The position numbers and the translations under genes were made by a program. Of a stretch of 64,000 nt of DNA, positions 11,740-23,000 are shown in pieces. The stretch is from Acheta domesticus. Taxonomy: Eukaryota; Arthropoda; Insecta; Orthoptera; Gryllidae. Under the pieces are notes generated by a model. It made no database searches and was not told the DNA's origin. It was given only the letters and a program-made list of their open reading frames with translations. The stretch is from NCBI GenBank assembly GCA_031308135.1, contig JAHLJT010009436.1, forward strand, positions 117,869,272 through 117,933,271. The letters run 5' to 3'. Positions within the stretch are counted from its first letter, which is position 1. The number at the start of each line of letters is the position of its first letter.

Positions 11740-12130
11740 TCAATTTACAGACACGTAATGAAAAACAGGTGACAGTTGTCCATTGCTGCTTACATCAAGA
11801 GTTTCATCCAGTATCGAGGGGACAAAAGAGGCTTTAGAAAATTCATTTTTAATTTCATGGGACATTACCATGCTCACACTTAAAATCCAATTGATTTGAA
11901 TTTCTGTCGAGATTGCATGAAACACTGGAATTTTCCATATAATCCTTGTCAGTTTTATCATATTTCATTATTACACTTATATATTCCACGAAATTTTCTC
12001 TATTTGATGATCCCCTATTTTCATTATGGCTAGAAAATACAAGCCCTTGTCTCCCAAAAAAGCATACAACTTGAATTAAGTGTGACAGAATTTCCCCATT
12101 TTCCCTTATCAGTGTTGTATTGCTCAACAT
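11740..12130 (-). pseudogene. hAT transposase remnant (DUF4371 / ZMYM1-like region), frameshifted
   Basis: Two overlapping minus-strand frames read one after the other. The first (12130 to about 11950) carries VVCFFGRQGLVFSSHNEN and then NRENFVEYI, the start of the DUF4371 domain found in hAT transposases and ZMYM1-like relatives. The second (to 11740) carries EIKNEFSKASFVPSILDETL and DVSSNGQLSPVFHYV, the next conserved block with its D-E-T-x-D-x-S core. A frameshift separates them. The C-terminal hAT dimerisation region is missing. Function is lost; identification rests on the order and spacing of these blocks. Confidence 0.75.
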
Positions 12131-12543
12131 AGCCTGCGTTGGCTGTTTAAATAAAATTATATCCTCTCATATTTTTTTAAATATTTTTAACGTATTATAA
12201 TTTGTCCACGGAACAAAAATACGACTTCATAATTAAGTAGGCAGTTTGGATCGCGTTGTACTCGCCATTCCAGGGCACAGATGTGTATTGCACAGTCACA
12301 TACCCTCGTGCATTCAACCAGCACAATCCCTAACCTAAATTGGCTACAAATATATAGTTGCTAAATGCATTAAAACACGGTAATAATACGACAATGTTCA
12401 TTAATTAATCTCGTGCTCTTCCAAACACCGAAGAGAACAATAAAGTTTCATAAAACGACCTGTTTTTCGTGGGCACCTTGGATGTAATGGGTCATTGTGC
12501 ATCTGATTCACAGCGCAGGCACGGCGGCATTTCAGACAGATTC

Positions 12544-12749
12544 GTTCATCCTTGTGAAGAATCGAATTCTCAACGGCGCGATATTTGAAATATAATGAAA
12601 TATTTTGTTGTAGAAAAAGAAAATTACAAATGGACAATTTTTAATTGTTCATCCTTGTGAAGAATCGAATTCTCAACAGCACTATGTTTGAAATATAATG
12701 AAATATTTTGTAGTAGAAAAAGAATATAACAAATGGATAATTTTTAATC
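12544..12749. repeat. 103-bp tandem duplication
   Basis: 12544-12646 and 12647-12749 are near-identical. Each includes CATCCTTGTGAAGAATCGAA and then GAAATATAATGAAATATTTTG, with about ten differences. It lies inside the right half of the hAT element and arose after or during its decay. Confidence 0.9.
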
Positions 12750-12865
12750 ATTTTAAAATAAAAATAGCTGATATTGTCAGGGTATGTAACACATCATCCA
12801 CATCCATGGACGCTACGCCCCTGGTATATATACACACCCCTCTATTAGGACAGTATTCAAGAGTA

Positions 12866-13076
12866 TACTTCGGTTTTTTCTTTCTTGTCGCTCTTCTTTT
12901 CTATGTCATCAAAATGGAATATCACACGGTATTTCGCGTCGTTTCCGTTGTGCCGCCAGCTCTTCTCGAAACAATCGTGATCATACGTCTCCTAGCGGCA
13001 CAACCGAGAACGACGCGAAATACCGTGAGATGTTAAATTTCATTGATACACCCCCGTGCGCCAATAAAGCAAAGTA
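12866..13076. mobile_element. Foldback MITE C, TA-flanked
   Basis: About 211 bp. It starts TACTTCGG and ends AAGTA with TA on each side (12864-12865, 13077-13078). The arms pair in the middle through GGTATTTCGCGTCGTT (left) and AACGACGCGAAATACC (right), about 70 bp apart. Outer parts of the arms have diverged. It is the same family as its neighbour at 13086. Confidence 0.75.
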
Positions 13077-13085
13077 TAGTTTCTA

Positions 13086-13299
13086 TACTTGGGTTTTTAT
13101 TTCTTAGCGCGTGTGGTCTTGTCTTCATGGAATATCTAACGGTATTTCGCGTCGTTCTCATTGTGCCGCTCACCAGCACTGCTCGATACAGTCACGATCA
13201 TACGGCCCCTGGCGGCATGACGGAGAATGACGCGAAATACCGTGAGATATTCCATCCTGAAGACAAGACCCTACGCGCTAAGAAATAAAAACCCAAGTA
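13086..13299. mobile_element. Foldback MITE B, TA-flanked
   Basis: About 214 bp. Left TACTTGGGTTTTTATTTCTT and right AAGAAATAAAAACCCAAGTA are exact inverses. The arms then pair almost throughout, via GGTATTTCGCGTCGTTCTC, leaving a loop of about 50-60 bp. TA flanks both ends (13084-13085, 13300-13301). It starts only 9 bp from the end of element C. Confidence 0.85.
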
Positions 13300-13301
13300 T
13301 A

Positions 13302-13841
13302 TATTGTAGTACGCTTTAGAGCGTAATATCATGAATAGGAGTTCTATAATATAGCATAATATCATGGATTAAATAACATCATGGGATTCATTCATTATAA
13401 TATACTCTACAGATCATTGACTAAAAGGTGGAAGCAGAGATATATTTGTGAGTGGAAGAGATTTTTTTCTCTTTGATGATATTCAGAAGTTAAGAAACAA
13501 AATACGATCGCAAGATTAACGACATCTCGCGGAACGCGGGAGAACTTCGTGGTTGTACCAGTGCTGCTTCAGCGGTGACGTTGGTAAACTTCAAGATTAC
13601 TCCTATACAGCACAAGCTGGAGCACTGGAGTTCCCCCACCTCCCCAGACTGAGCCCAAGCCAGCCAAGTTTTCTGAACATGTCCATAATGTGTTGCTTTC
13701 CTGTATTATGGAATTAAACTTGACATTGTGTGTACTGACATTAAAGTTTAACATTGCGAACGGTGTCTGTGAAAATCAAATTATTGAACAGTGTTAAACG
13801 AGTTTATTAAAGTCATCCTAATTTGCAAGAGAACTTAAAAA
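13302..13841 (+). promoter_or_regulatory. Upstream region / probable 5' UTR of the RSF1 gene
   Basis: This stretch separates the last transposon from the RSF1 start. It includes a locally GC-richer segment (about 13520-13700) and an isolated TGACGTTGG near 13575 that resembles a CRE half. No TATA box or initiator can be fixed from sequence alone, and no upstream exon was recognised, so the transcription start is unknown. The 61-codon minus-strand ORF at 13569-13754 has no support. Confidence 0.4.
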
Positions 13842-13871
13842 ATGCATCTGTTAGTAGTAATTTGCCTGTGA
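13842..13871 (+). promoter_or_regulatory. Short upstream ORF ending 2 nt before the RSF1 start codon
   Basis: An ATG at 13842 opens a nine-codon frame (MHLLVVICL) that stops with TGA at 13869-13871. The main ATG is at 13874 in another frame. If the transcript starts upstream of 13842, ribosomes would meet this ORF first and leave it almost on top of the main start, a layout that usually lowers translation of the main frame. Confidence 0.45.
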
Positions 13872-13873
13872 AA

Positions 13874-14018
13874 ATGGCGTCTGATAATGAAACTTCTTGT
13901 GTGTGTGACCCAAATTTCGCTGTTATTTGCTCGTTTTTGGAGAAATTTGCGAAATCATGCGGAATTTCGCATCCCAATATATTGGAGCTTCAGGAGATGC
14001 TGGAAAACTCGCAAGAAG
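13874..14018 (+). CDS. Rsf1: RSF1 exon 1
   Basis: Starts at ATG 13874 and encodes [20 protein letters not shown] then [11 protein letters not shown]. The PNFAV-x-CSFLE block is the conserved RSF1 N-terminus. It ends at 14018 before GTTCGT, one base into a codon (phase 1). Joined to exon 2 it reads [19 protein letters not shown], matching the family. A longer frame upstream would need a non-ATG start and is not used. Confidence 0.9.
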
Positions 14019-17000
14019 GTTCGTGGAACAGAGTTAGACAAAGTAGTAATTTTCGTTTGACAGCGTCGACTGTGTTTACGCGTTTGTTGTTGTTGACAAA
14101 TTTGTGCATCAGCCGCATCTTTAGTTTTGGAGAAGTAAACAAACGAAGAAGAAACACTTTTATTCTTTATAAGACCTTTTAAATGTATAGTATTTCATTT
14201 TTTTCACTTAGTCTAGGAACTTCATGTTCCCGAACTTACGCGATATAACCAATATAGCTGATCGCTGTCACCGCTGTCAAATATCGCTACTCAGTAAATT
14301 TTCTTTCCCAAAATCGCGTTTGCTGTCGTCTGCATTTACTTGTTTTCGCTAAACTCTTAAATGAGTAAAGAAAGAAAATATCGTATGTTCTATTTATTTG
14401 TTGGATATTGTTTTTCTTATATTTTTTAATTAATGAGTAATAACATATTGTATAATATACTGTTGATGGTTTTTTTCTTGTTTGGTAAATAAATCAAGTA
14501 GCATTAAAATGTACATTTGTTGATACATTGCCTTTGATAATGTAGGTTCATAACAATCTTAGTGAAATGTTTCCTCTCATACAAGTTTAAGAAAAAGCCT
14601 CTTTCTTTGTCACCAACTCTTTTTAATGTCCTACAGGTTTTGTATATTGTATTAATATTATTTTATAAATTGTTTCAGTACCTCAACCATTGGTTGATCT
14701 CCATGTAAAGTTATTGAGAAAAGCCCGAAAATCTGTGTCTGGGGAGCGATGGGAAAAAGCTATTATTAAGTTCTGTCATTCATATTCCAATCAGGATGGA
14801 TGGGAAATTGAGAGATTTGGGTACAAAAAAGCTCGAATTTCTGTTAAATTACGCATTCTTAAGGTAAGATATTCATATATTATCATTAACTTGTGTAAAA
14901 TATAATATGTAGTAATGATGATGTATATTTTTGTCTAGATGCTTTTGGAACTACAATTTGATTTAAATACAAAATTTAAAACAGAAGTGAATAGACTGAG
15001 TGCTGATGAGCTGCGCTGTCAACCTTTAGGTAGAGATAAAATGGGCCAAACTTATTGGTGTCAGTTGGATGAAGATTGTAATTTGCGAGTGTATCGTGAA
15101 GATCTTGATGATGAAACTTGGGAAGTTGTGGCTAGGTAAGATCGTAGATGGCGCTTATAGGAATATGTGTGAAACAAATTCCAAATCCATTATTTGTGTG
15201 AATTGTTTATTTCTAATATGAAATGTACATTTTAAACTACTTTTTGTCTTTCCAGAGATCGGGATGGTTTAGTGCAGTTGATTTCACAGTTATCTTCTAA
15301 TGATCCATTCCGGAAAGACACTGAAGAAATTCTTAATGAAGACAGTAATAGCCTGGAAATTGAGAAACCCATAACAGATACAGGTCAGGCAATCGTCTTA
15401 CAGAAAGAAGTAGCAGCGGAAACAGTAGATGATGATGATGATGATGATGAAGAATTTGAAGAGATTGATGATGAAGAAAGTGAAGACAAAGATGATATTC
15501 CAAGACATGGGAATATTGAAAAGAGTTGTGCTGCTGATAAAGAAGAGGACAAAAAAGAAAGTAATGTTGAGAAGAAAGAATTTAAGGAAATAGAAGAGAA
15601 AACAGAACCCAAAGAAAATTGTATGTTGAATCAAACTGAAGAAAATAAAACAAATCTTGCAGAATCAACAGAATGTACATCAAAAGAAGCAGAACCTACA
15701 CAGAAGTGTCCAAATCTTAACAGTGAATCTGAACGGAAGGCTGGAGTATCCAAAGAAGAAAATATGATGAAATCTTCGGAACCTGATCATTTGTTGCAAA
15801 CTCTAGAAAATGAAACTTCTGTGTTGAAACTTGAAGAATCTAAAAAACAGTGTGTTTTGAAACATACAGAATCTGAAGAAGAACAACAAATATTTAATTC
15901 TTCTAAATCAAAAGAAGAAAATGTGATAAAAACAATTGAATTTAAAGAGACAGATACAAAACCTGTTGAATTAAAAGATGATGATTTGATAAAAACATCA
16001 GAACCTAGGGAGAAAGAAATGTTGGAACATACTGAATCAAAAGAAGAAAATATGACAAAAACAGTGGAACCCAAAGAGAAAGAAATATTGAAACCTGCTA
16101 AATCAAAAGAACTTCATGTAATAAAAACAACAGCAATCAAAGAAAAAGAAATAACAAAACTTGCCAAGTCAAAAGAAGAAAATGTAATGAAAACAACAGA
16201 ACCTAAAGAGAAAGAAATCTTGGAAGCTGGAGACAGTAATGGAGGAAGTTCGTTTGAACCAAGAGCATCTAAAGATGACAGTAAATTGAAAATTACTGAA
16301 TCTAAAGAAAGAGAGATTGAATCTAAGGACAAATGTGTGTTGACTCCTGTAGAATCTGAGAGTTCTGGATATAAAGAGTTAAAACCTTCAAAATTTAAAG
16401 AAGATGCTTTGAAAAATAATGAACAGACCAACAAACATGTGTTGAGAACTACAGATAATGTAAATCGTGAAACTACTGCCAAGACAGCTCCAGAAATGGA
16501 GGATACACAGAACAGGTTCTCTTCTGTGAATAAAGAAATTGAAAGGCATGTTCCACGATCGCAAACAAATAATCCTTCTCAAGACAACATGCCTCAAAGT
16601 GAGTTCATTCGGGATGGATTTAAGTAAGCCATCTCAACCTCGAGTTTTGGAACCTCCTATTTCAAAGAATGTAGGTATTGATCTTACCAGCAAATTGTAT
16701 ACTGAGGAACACTCAGTACAGCAGCTGGTTAAAATTGAAGACATGAATGAAAGCAGTACATCCAACTCTAGCCTTGTAGCAGAAGATTTATCAGATGCTA
16801 GCAAGCGTACCCAGTCAAATCCGGAAAACTTTGATCATAAGAGGTTTGTTCCTCATCCTTTAACTGCTACTGATCTCAGTACTAAACGTCCAATTGATTT
16901 ACTTAAATCATCCAAGGTAACTATAATGAATTCAATGCCAGGGTTCAGTTCTTTATCTGTGAACCGTCTTAATTTGTCTGGTAAACGGTTACATGAAAGT

Positions 17001-20000
17001 GACATAATGACAAATGAAGCCAAAAAGTTGAGATTAGAACAAACAGTTGCTGCAAACTGCCATAAAATAATGCCTCCTATTGTTGGACCTCCACTGCCTC
17101 ATTTTGGTAGTGGGAGCTTTGACAGTGAAGACAGCACTGAAGTAGGAGAAGCTATTGAAGAACCCCTTATGCTTGTTAGAGGAGAGGGATCTGGGGCTGA
17201 TTGTAATACAGGAAATCCTGGGAAAGAAGGAGAGAATGAAAAGAGTAACCATGATTCATCCAAGAGTGATGAGATTTCTGCTGGAGGAGGTGCAGGACAA
17301 TCTGGAAAGAGTGCTGTTTCTAATGATAAAGGTAACATATCAACTAACAAAGGAGAAGCAAGTGGAAAAGCATCTGAAATTAGCAATCAAGAGACTAAGA
17401 TAAATCTTTCGAAAACATCAAACACTACAATAGCTGATATCTCGGGTGGTTCAACACTGAGTGAAGTTAATTTGTCCAAAGATGAAAAGATGTTCAAATA
17501 AATTGTGAAAATACATTAGCATTATCTGTAGAAAAACTGACAGAAGAGAATGAAAGATGTTCTAATTTAAACACAAAAAAACCTGATGTGCATGGTGAGA
17601 GTTGGAAAGGTAGTGCAAAAGATAAGGCTTTAAGTGTTTTAGAAACATCATGTGAAGCTAAGAAAATCCATGACCCGGGGGAAGATAAAGAAAAATTGCA
17701 ATCTGCCACAAATAAGATGCTTTGTTTGGACAGACCTTCACTTAAAGAAGAATCATGTCAACAATCTCCACCCAAACATTCTCCCAAGTTATGGAGCATT
17801 GAAACTATTTGTGCACCAGATGGAAAATCAAAAGATAATCCAAAAACAGGAAGTGGGAGCACAAAAGTTTGTGGAAATTCTTTTCTAGGTGTGGTTTCAG
17901 ACAGTTTGTATGGAGATAAGTACAGTGCAAAGTTTCAAGATGTAGAATCAGGTGGTCGAGTCAATCCTAGCAGTAGCAGTAGCAGTCCCTCAAAGAGACC
18001 ATCTCGTTGGGACGTGGGTGGGGATGATAAATTACAGAAGATGGACCAGTCTGAATCTAATGATAAAAGCAGTATTTTACAGAATGCCTCTTCAACTTCT
18101 GCTGACATATCAGAACAGAAGATGGATAAATTACATAACACAAATTTAGGTCCAGTTACAGAAGAACAGAATGTTGCTGGTGATGTATTGCCTGCTGTTG
18201 AGGTGTGCAGACCAAGTAAAAATATTACTGAATCCAGGGTTCAGGTATGTCAAAAACAAAAATTCAAATTTGATATTGAAAATATAATTACTAAAGTTGC
18301 AGAAAAAGAAAAAACAAAACCTCCATTGATATCAAATTTTGATGTAAAAGCAAACATGTACATTGGCAAATTACAGATTGCTGAAGCTGAGAGACAAGGA
18401 AGAAAAGAGGGTTCTACACCAGAGAAAGAAGCAGAAGCTCTTGAATGTGGAACTCAAGAGTGCCTTTCTTCAGAACAATCTGCTGAGAAGAATGGATCAG
18501 ATGACACAAATGCCAACCTTGAGAAATTACCATCTCAAGGATTCTTTTTTGGTCCAGGGTGTTTACTTAAGTCACCTATTAAGAAAACAAATGATGGCAT
18601 CAACTCTTCAAACACCAGAGACTCCGTGAAAATAGATGTGGCTGAAAGTGACTCCTCTGAAAGACAAACCAGTATGTCTATGTTACCTGAACATACTAAT
18701 AAAGTAATTGGTGAGTCAGTATCTGAAATGTTTGAAATGAATGATGAGGGGGGTTTCTCTGAAATCAGTAGTAAATGTCCAAAAATAACATCATGTGCTG
18801 CTAGTTCTTCACAAAAAAATGATTCACCATTGAAATCTAAAACATTACATAGTATTGACACAATAATGTCCTCTCACAGGCTCAAAGAAACCAATAATAT
18901 TCCTCAGACAACTGAGTCTTGTGTGCCTTTTTCTGCAGAAGTATCCTTGTTGGAAACACAATCATGTGCTTCTGAGAAAAAAGATCATGAAAATCCTCTG
19001 CAAGTGAAGGAAGCAGGTTCTGGTTCAGAATTAAAAGGAGTGGAGCTTGTTTCATCTCAATCTTGTTCAGAGACATTAGAGGGTAAAGTACGTAAACTAT
19101 CTCAAAATGAAAAAGAGGAGGCCTCTAATCAGCTGTTTCCAAAAGAAAAAACAAATGAAAAAGAGTCGGTTAAGACTGTTATTGAAGGATTCTCGTCGAG
19201 TATTTTTGAAGAGAAACATACTTTCTCTGATGCAAAAAAAGAATGTGGCAAAAATATAAGTTCCCTAATACAGAAGACAGGCCTTCAGAGTCAAGTTGTA
19301 AAAACTGAAGGAGATACTGCCTCTGAACAATCTAAAACTTGTCTTGGTAATGAAGACAATACCCATGTGAAAAAATTTAAAAGTGAAATTCTTGCCTCTG
19401 GCAAGAATACTTCTAAATGTGCACAAAGTGACATAAATAGGAAAAGCCTGGATATCAAGGAACCAAATATATTAAGTGGAAAATCGTGTGGTTCCAGTGA
19501 AGAGAAGGAATCTTCCAATGATTCAAAAAGAAAAGGTACTTTGGAAGTTTTAAGCAGTGTAGATTCAAATAAAAAAACATCTGTTGAAACTAGTGACTCA
19601 GCTAAAAAAGACCACAATTCAAAAGAGAGGAGTACAAATACTGTTTCTAAGGATAGGGAGAAAGTACTGACACATGAGAAAAAAGAAAAGAGCGATAGAT
19701 CACCAACTGTGTCTGTTGAGAGTGAAGATGCTAGAGCAGTGCGTGAGGAACATCCTGACATAAATAAATCTAAACTTGAAGAAGGGAAAGAAATAATTCG
19801 TAAAAGTGCTGATGGAATTGCTACTAAACTTAGTAAAGAAAATAAATCTGAAATTTTAATTAAGGAACCACACCCTTTGGCTAGTTCTTCTCAAAATGAA
19901 GGAGTTTCACATGTGTCAAAACACCAGGCAAAAATAAAAGAACAAAAATTGGAAGCAAACACCTTTATTTCTGTGACAGAAAAGGGGGATTTAGTGTCTC

Positions 20001-23000
20001 CTGATAAATGTTCAATGAATGAGAAACTAAGTGCTATAAAAACAGATTCTGACCAGCAACTAAGGGATCACATTAAGAGTTCTTCATATGTAAAGAGTTT
20101 GAATTCACTTGTTCAGAAGCCTTCGGATTCCAAAACATCTCTCAGTGATCTAAAAAAGAATATTAATAAACTTGTGAAGTCAGAGCCAAAGTTAGATGAG
20201 AAACCTGGTTCTTCTATTTTAGCTCCTGTTCCTTCCAAATTTGAAAAACCCATTGAAGAAAGTATAATAGAACATGAAGATAGACATCCAAAAGATTCAT
20301 CTGAAGATGAAGTATCTTCGAATTTGGGGAAATGCATAGAAATTAATGTGAGAAATGATGCTAGAAAAGAAGGTAAAATTTCGGAAATAATGAATTTAAA
20401 TACATCGCTGGATGGGTCCAAACAAAAACATGAAAATGTTACTTCATCAGAGGAAAGCAAAAGTAAATTGCCACATTTATTACAGTTACCTGAAAAAACT
20501 ATTGGTTCCAAAAGTATGAATGTTTTGAAAGTAGACAAAGTAAAATCATCCTTATCTTCAAATGTGGCCCATAAACAAGTTGGAGAAAGGGCAGATAAAT
20601 TGGATGAAAAAGGTATTCCTGATTTTAGTATTAAGGATGAAGAAAAAAAGACATTGCTTGATATGAAATTAGGAGGGGGAATAAGCTCTGCTGTTTCTGA
20701 AAGTAAACTTTCACATTTGACTTCTGATAGAGGATTTCAATGTATGAAAAGTCAGGCACTACATTCAGAATCAAAAAATGAGAATATGTCTTCTGATCAA
20801 ACAAATCTCAATTCAGGTAGAGATGATTCTAAAATAGGCACAGAATGTAAGTCAGGTAGAGATGATTCTAAAAAAGGTACAGATTGTGTCATTAGTAATG
20901 TTGGATGTAAAGTAAAAACTGATGAAATTATTACTGATGTTGGCGCTTCTATTTCAAAATCTACTGGGAAATTTCCTGACAAACCTGCTTCTCCTACTCA
21001 CAGATCTCTTCACAAAACTGAAATGGAAAGTTGCATTGCGCTTGCAAGGAAAGCGCAAACAGAGATTCTCAACATATCACTAGAAAAGACTGTTGGTCAA
21101 TCTGACACTGTCTTAAAAAAGAAAGCTGATGTTATAAGTACTGTGAAATCTGAAGATAAAGTTAAAACAAAAGCTTTAAGTACCTCAGCAAGCCAGTCAC
21201 AACAGAAGTCTATTGAAAACTCATCCCAAATTGAAATAAAATCTGTGCTTTCTTCAGCAGATGCACATGAAAACAAAACATTTCGTATAAATGAAAGTGA
21301 AATTGCAGACAAGACATCCCATATTGATAGCAGCAAACCTCTAAGTGAACATCTTAGTGATTATTCTGAAACAGTATCTGATCCTGCTTCCATAAATAAG
21401 GCTCTAACAAGTAATAATCCTACCAAAGAATGTCATGAAAATGTATCAGCAAAGGATGTTAAAAGCAAATCTCTGAGTTTATCAATTGGCATAGAGTCTC
21501 TTAATAATTTGGTAAAAATTACAAAACCCCATGATTTGCCTAAAGAAGCTATTACTCTGCCTATTGGTGCAGAAAATAAGCAAGGAGAAGCTGATATCAC
21601 TGTTTTAAGTGAAGTAAAAATTGATTCTGTTTCCCCTTCATTGAAATCCTGTGAAACAAAATCTAGTAGCATTGTAACTCCCAAAACAAAAGCTGACATA
21701 AGAGATAATTCAGAAGGTAATACTGATACAAAGAAAAATGTCATTTCTGCAGAGAAGGGTGCTGCCACATCTGATAACTTTACCAACAGTTCTTGTGAAA
21801 ATATTACTTGTAATATTCCTAATGATGAAGTGAAATCTATATCTGAGAAAATTGAAGAAGCTGACAAATCTCAAACAATTCCTCTGAAAACGGTACTTTC
21901 TGTAAGTTTAGTTGAAGATAAGAGTTCTGAAGTTGAAAGAAAAGCATCCACTTCATTGGAGAAAGTTAAAGAAAACCCTTTTTATTTTCATGAAAATATT
22001 AAACGTGAATTTGATTCATCTGATGAAATTAAAGCCAAAATTCCTTGCTTGTCTCCTAAGAATAAAAGTCAGGTTGAAAATGTCTCAAAGAAGATTCAGC
22101 CTATTGTATCTGAAACTATTTCTGATAATAATACTAACAAGGTTTGTAGTGCTATAAAATGTGAAACAAGTGAAAAGACTGAAAAAAAATCTCTTCTTTC
22201 AGTAAAAGGTGGAGAAAAGAATCCTCAACTAGATAGTAATGCTGTTAATTCCTCTCTGCATAAAGATGATTCCAAAGTTCCAGCAAACAAGAAGGAAAAA
22301 GATGAGCCAAGAAATCAAAACCAAGAGGAAAGAACAGACAACAATCTTGATTTAAAAGACAATGCAAACATTACAATAACTCAAAGAAACTTAGCTATTG
22401 TTTCACCTTTGGAATCTGAAAAACACCCACTGCAAAAATCTGCATCTGTTGAAGAAAATGAAGAGACATTTAGGAGAGATATACAACCAAATGTTGAACA
22501 AATATCTTCAGTTGCAAAGAAAATTATAGATCTTTCTTCTGTTCCTAAAAAAGCACTTCTCAAGTCTGGGTTAGAAAAGAAAGTAATTAAACATGACGAA
22601 ATAACAGAAAAGACTTTCGATATAGGAAAATTAGCACCAGTCTCTGAAAGTGTGAGTGAATGTAATAATTCCAATGTGTTAGAGAAAAAGCTGGATAAGA
22701 ATGTACAGAAAGAAGAAAAATTTGTAATTGTATCACAGGAGAGTTCATTGAAGAAAAATGTTAAGGATACAATTGATCCCAATGATATTTCTCATACCCC
22801 AAAGCACAAAGCTGTTAGTGAAATTGTTCCAGATCTGCTTGAAGATGAAAATAAGATAGGAAAAGCTGAAAGTCAAAAAGGTGAAAATGTGGGTAATAAG
22901 ACGATAATATCTCCCAAGGCTGAAGAAGAAACCAAGAGAAGTTCTCATTCAGAAACAGAAAAAACTTTCTCTCCTAGCTTTAGTGAAGGAAGTCAAAAGG

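Larger units (their letters stand above)
11425..12823 (-). mobile_element. hAT-like element with internally deleted transposase
   Basis: The left end CAGTGGCGTAGC (11425) is inverted at the right as GCTACGCCCCTG (ending 12823). The same terminal motif is used by the MITE at 1607. The motif GGGTATGTAAC lies near both ends. The interior carries a broken DUF4371-type transposase on the minus strand. Both flanks are TA-rich (GTATAT on each side), so an 8-bp duplication cannot be read cleanly. Loss of the catalytic and dimerisation regions makes it non-autonomous. Confidence 0.78.

Noticed and set aside
13823..13873. Extension of RSF1 exon 1 to a TTG start at 13823 (MQENLK...)
   Set aside because: It needs a non-ATG start. 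The ATG at 13874 has good context and the family similarity begins just after it.
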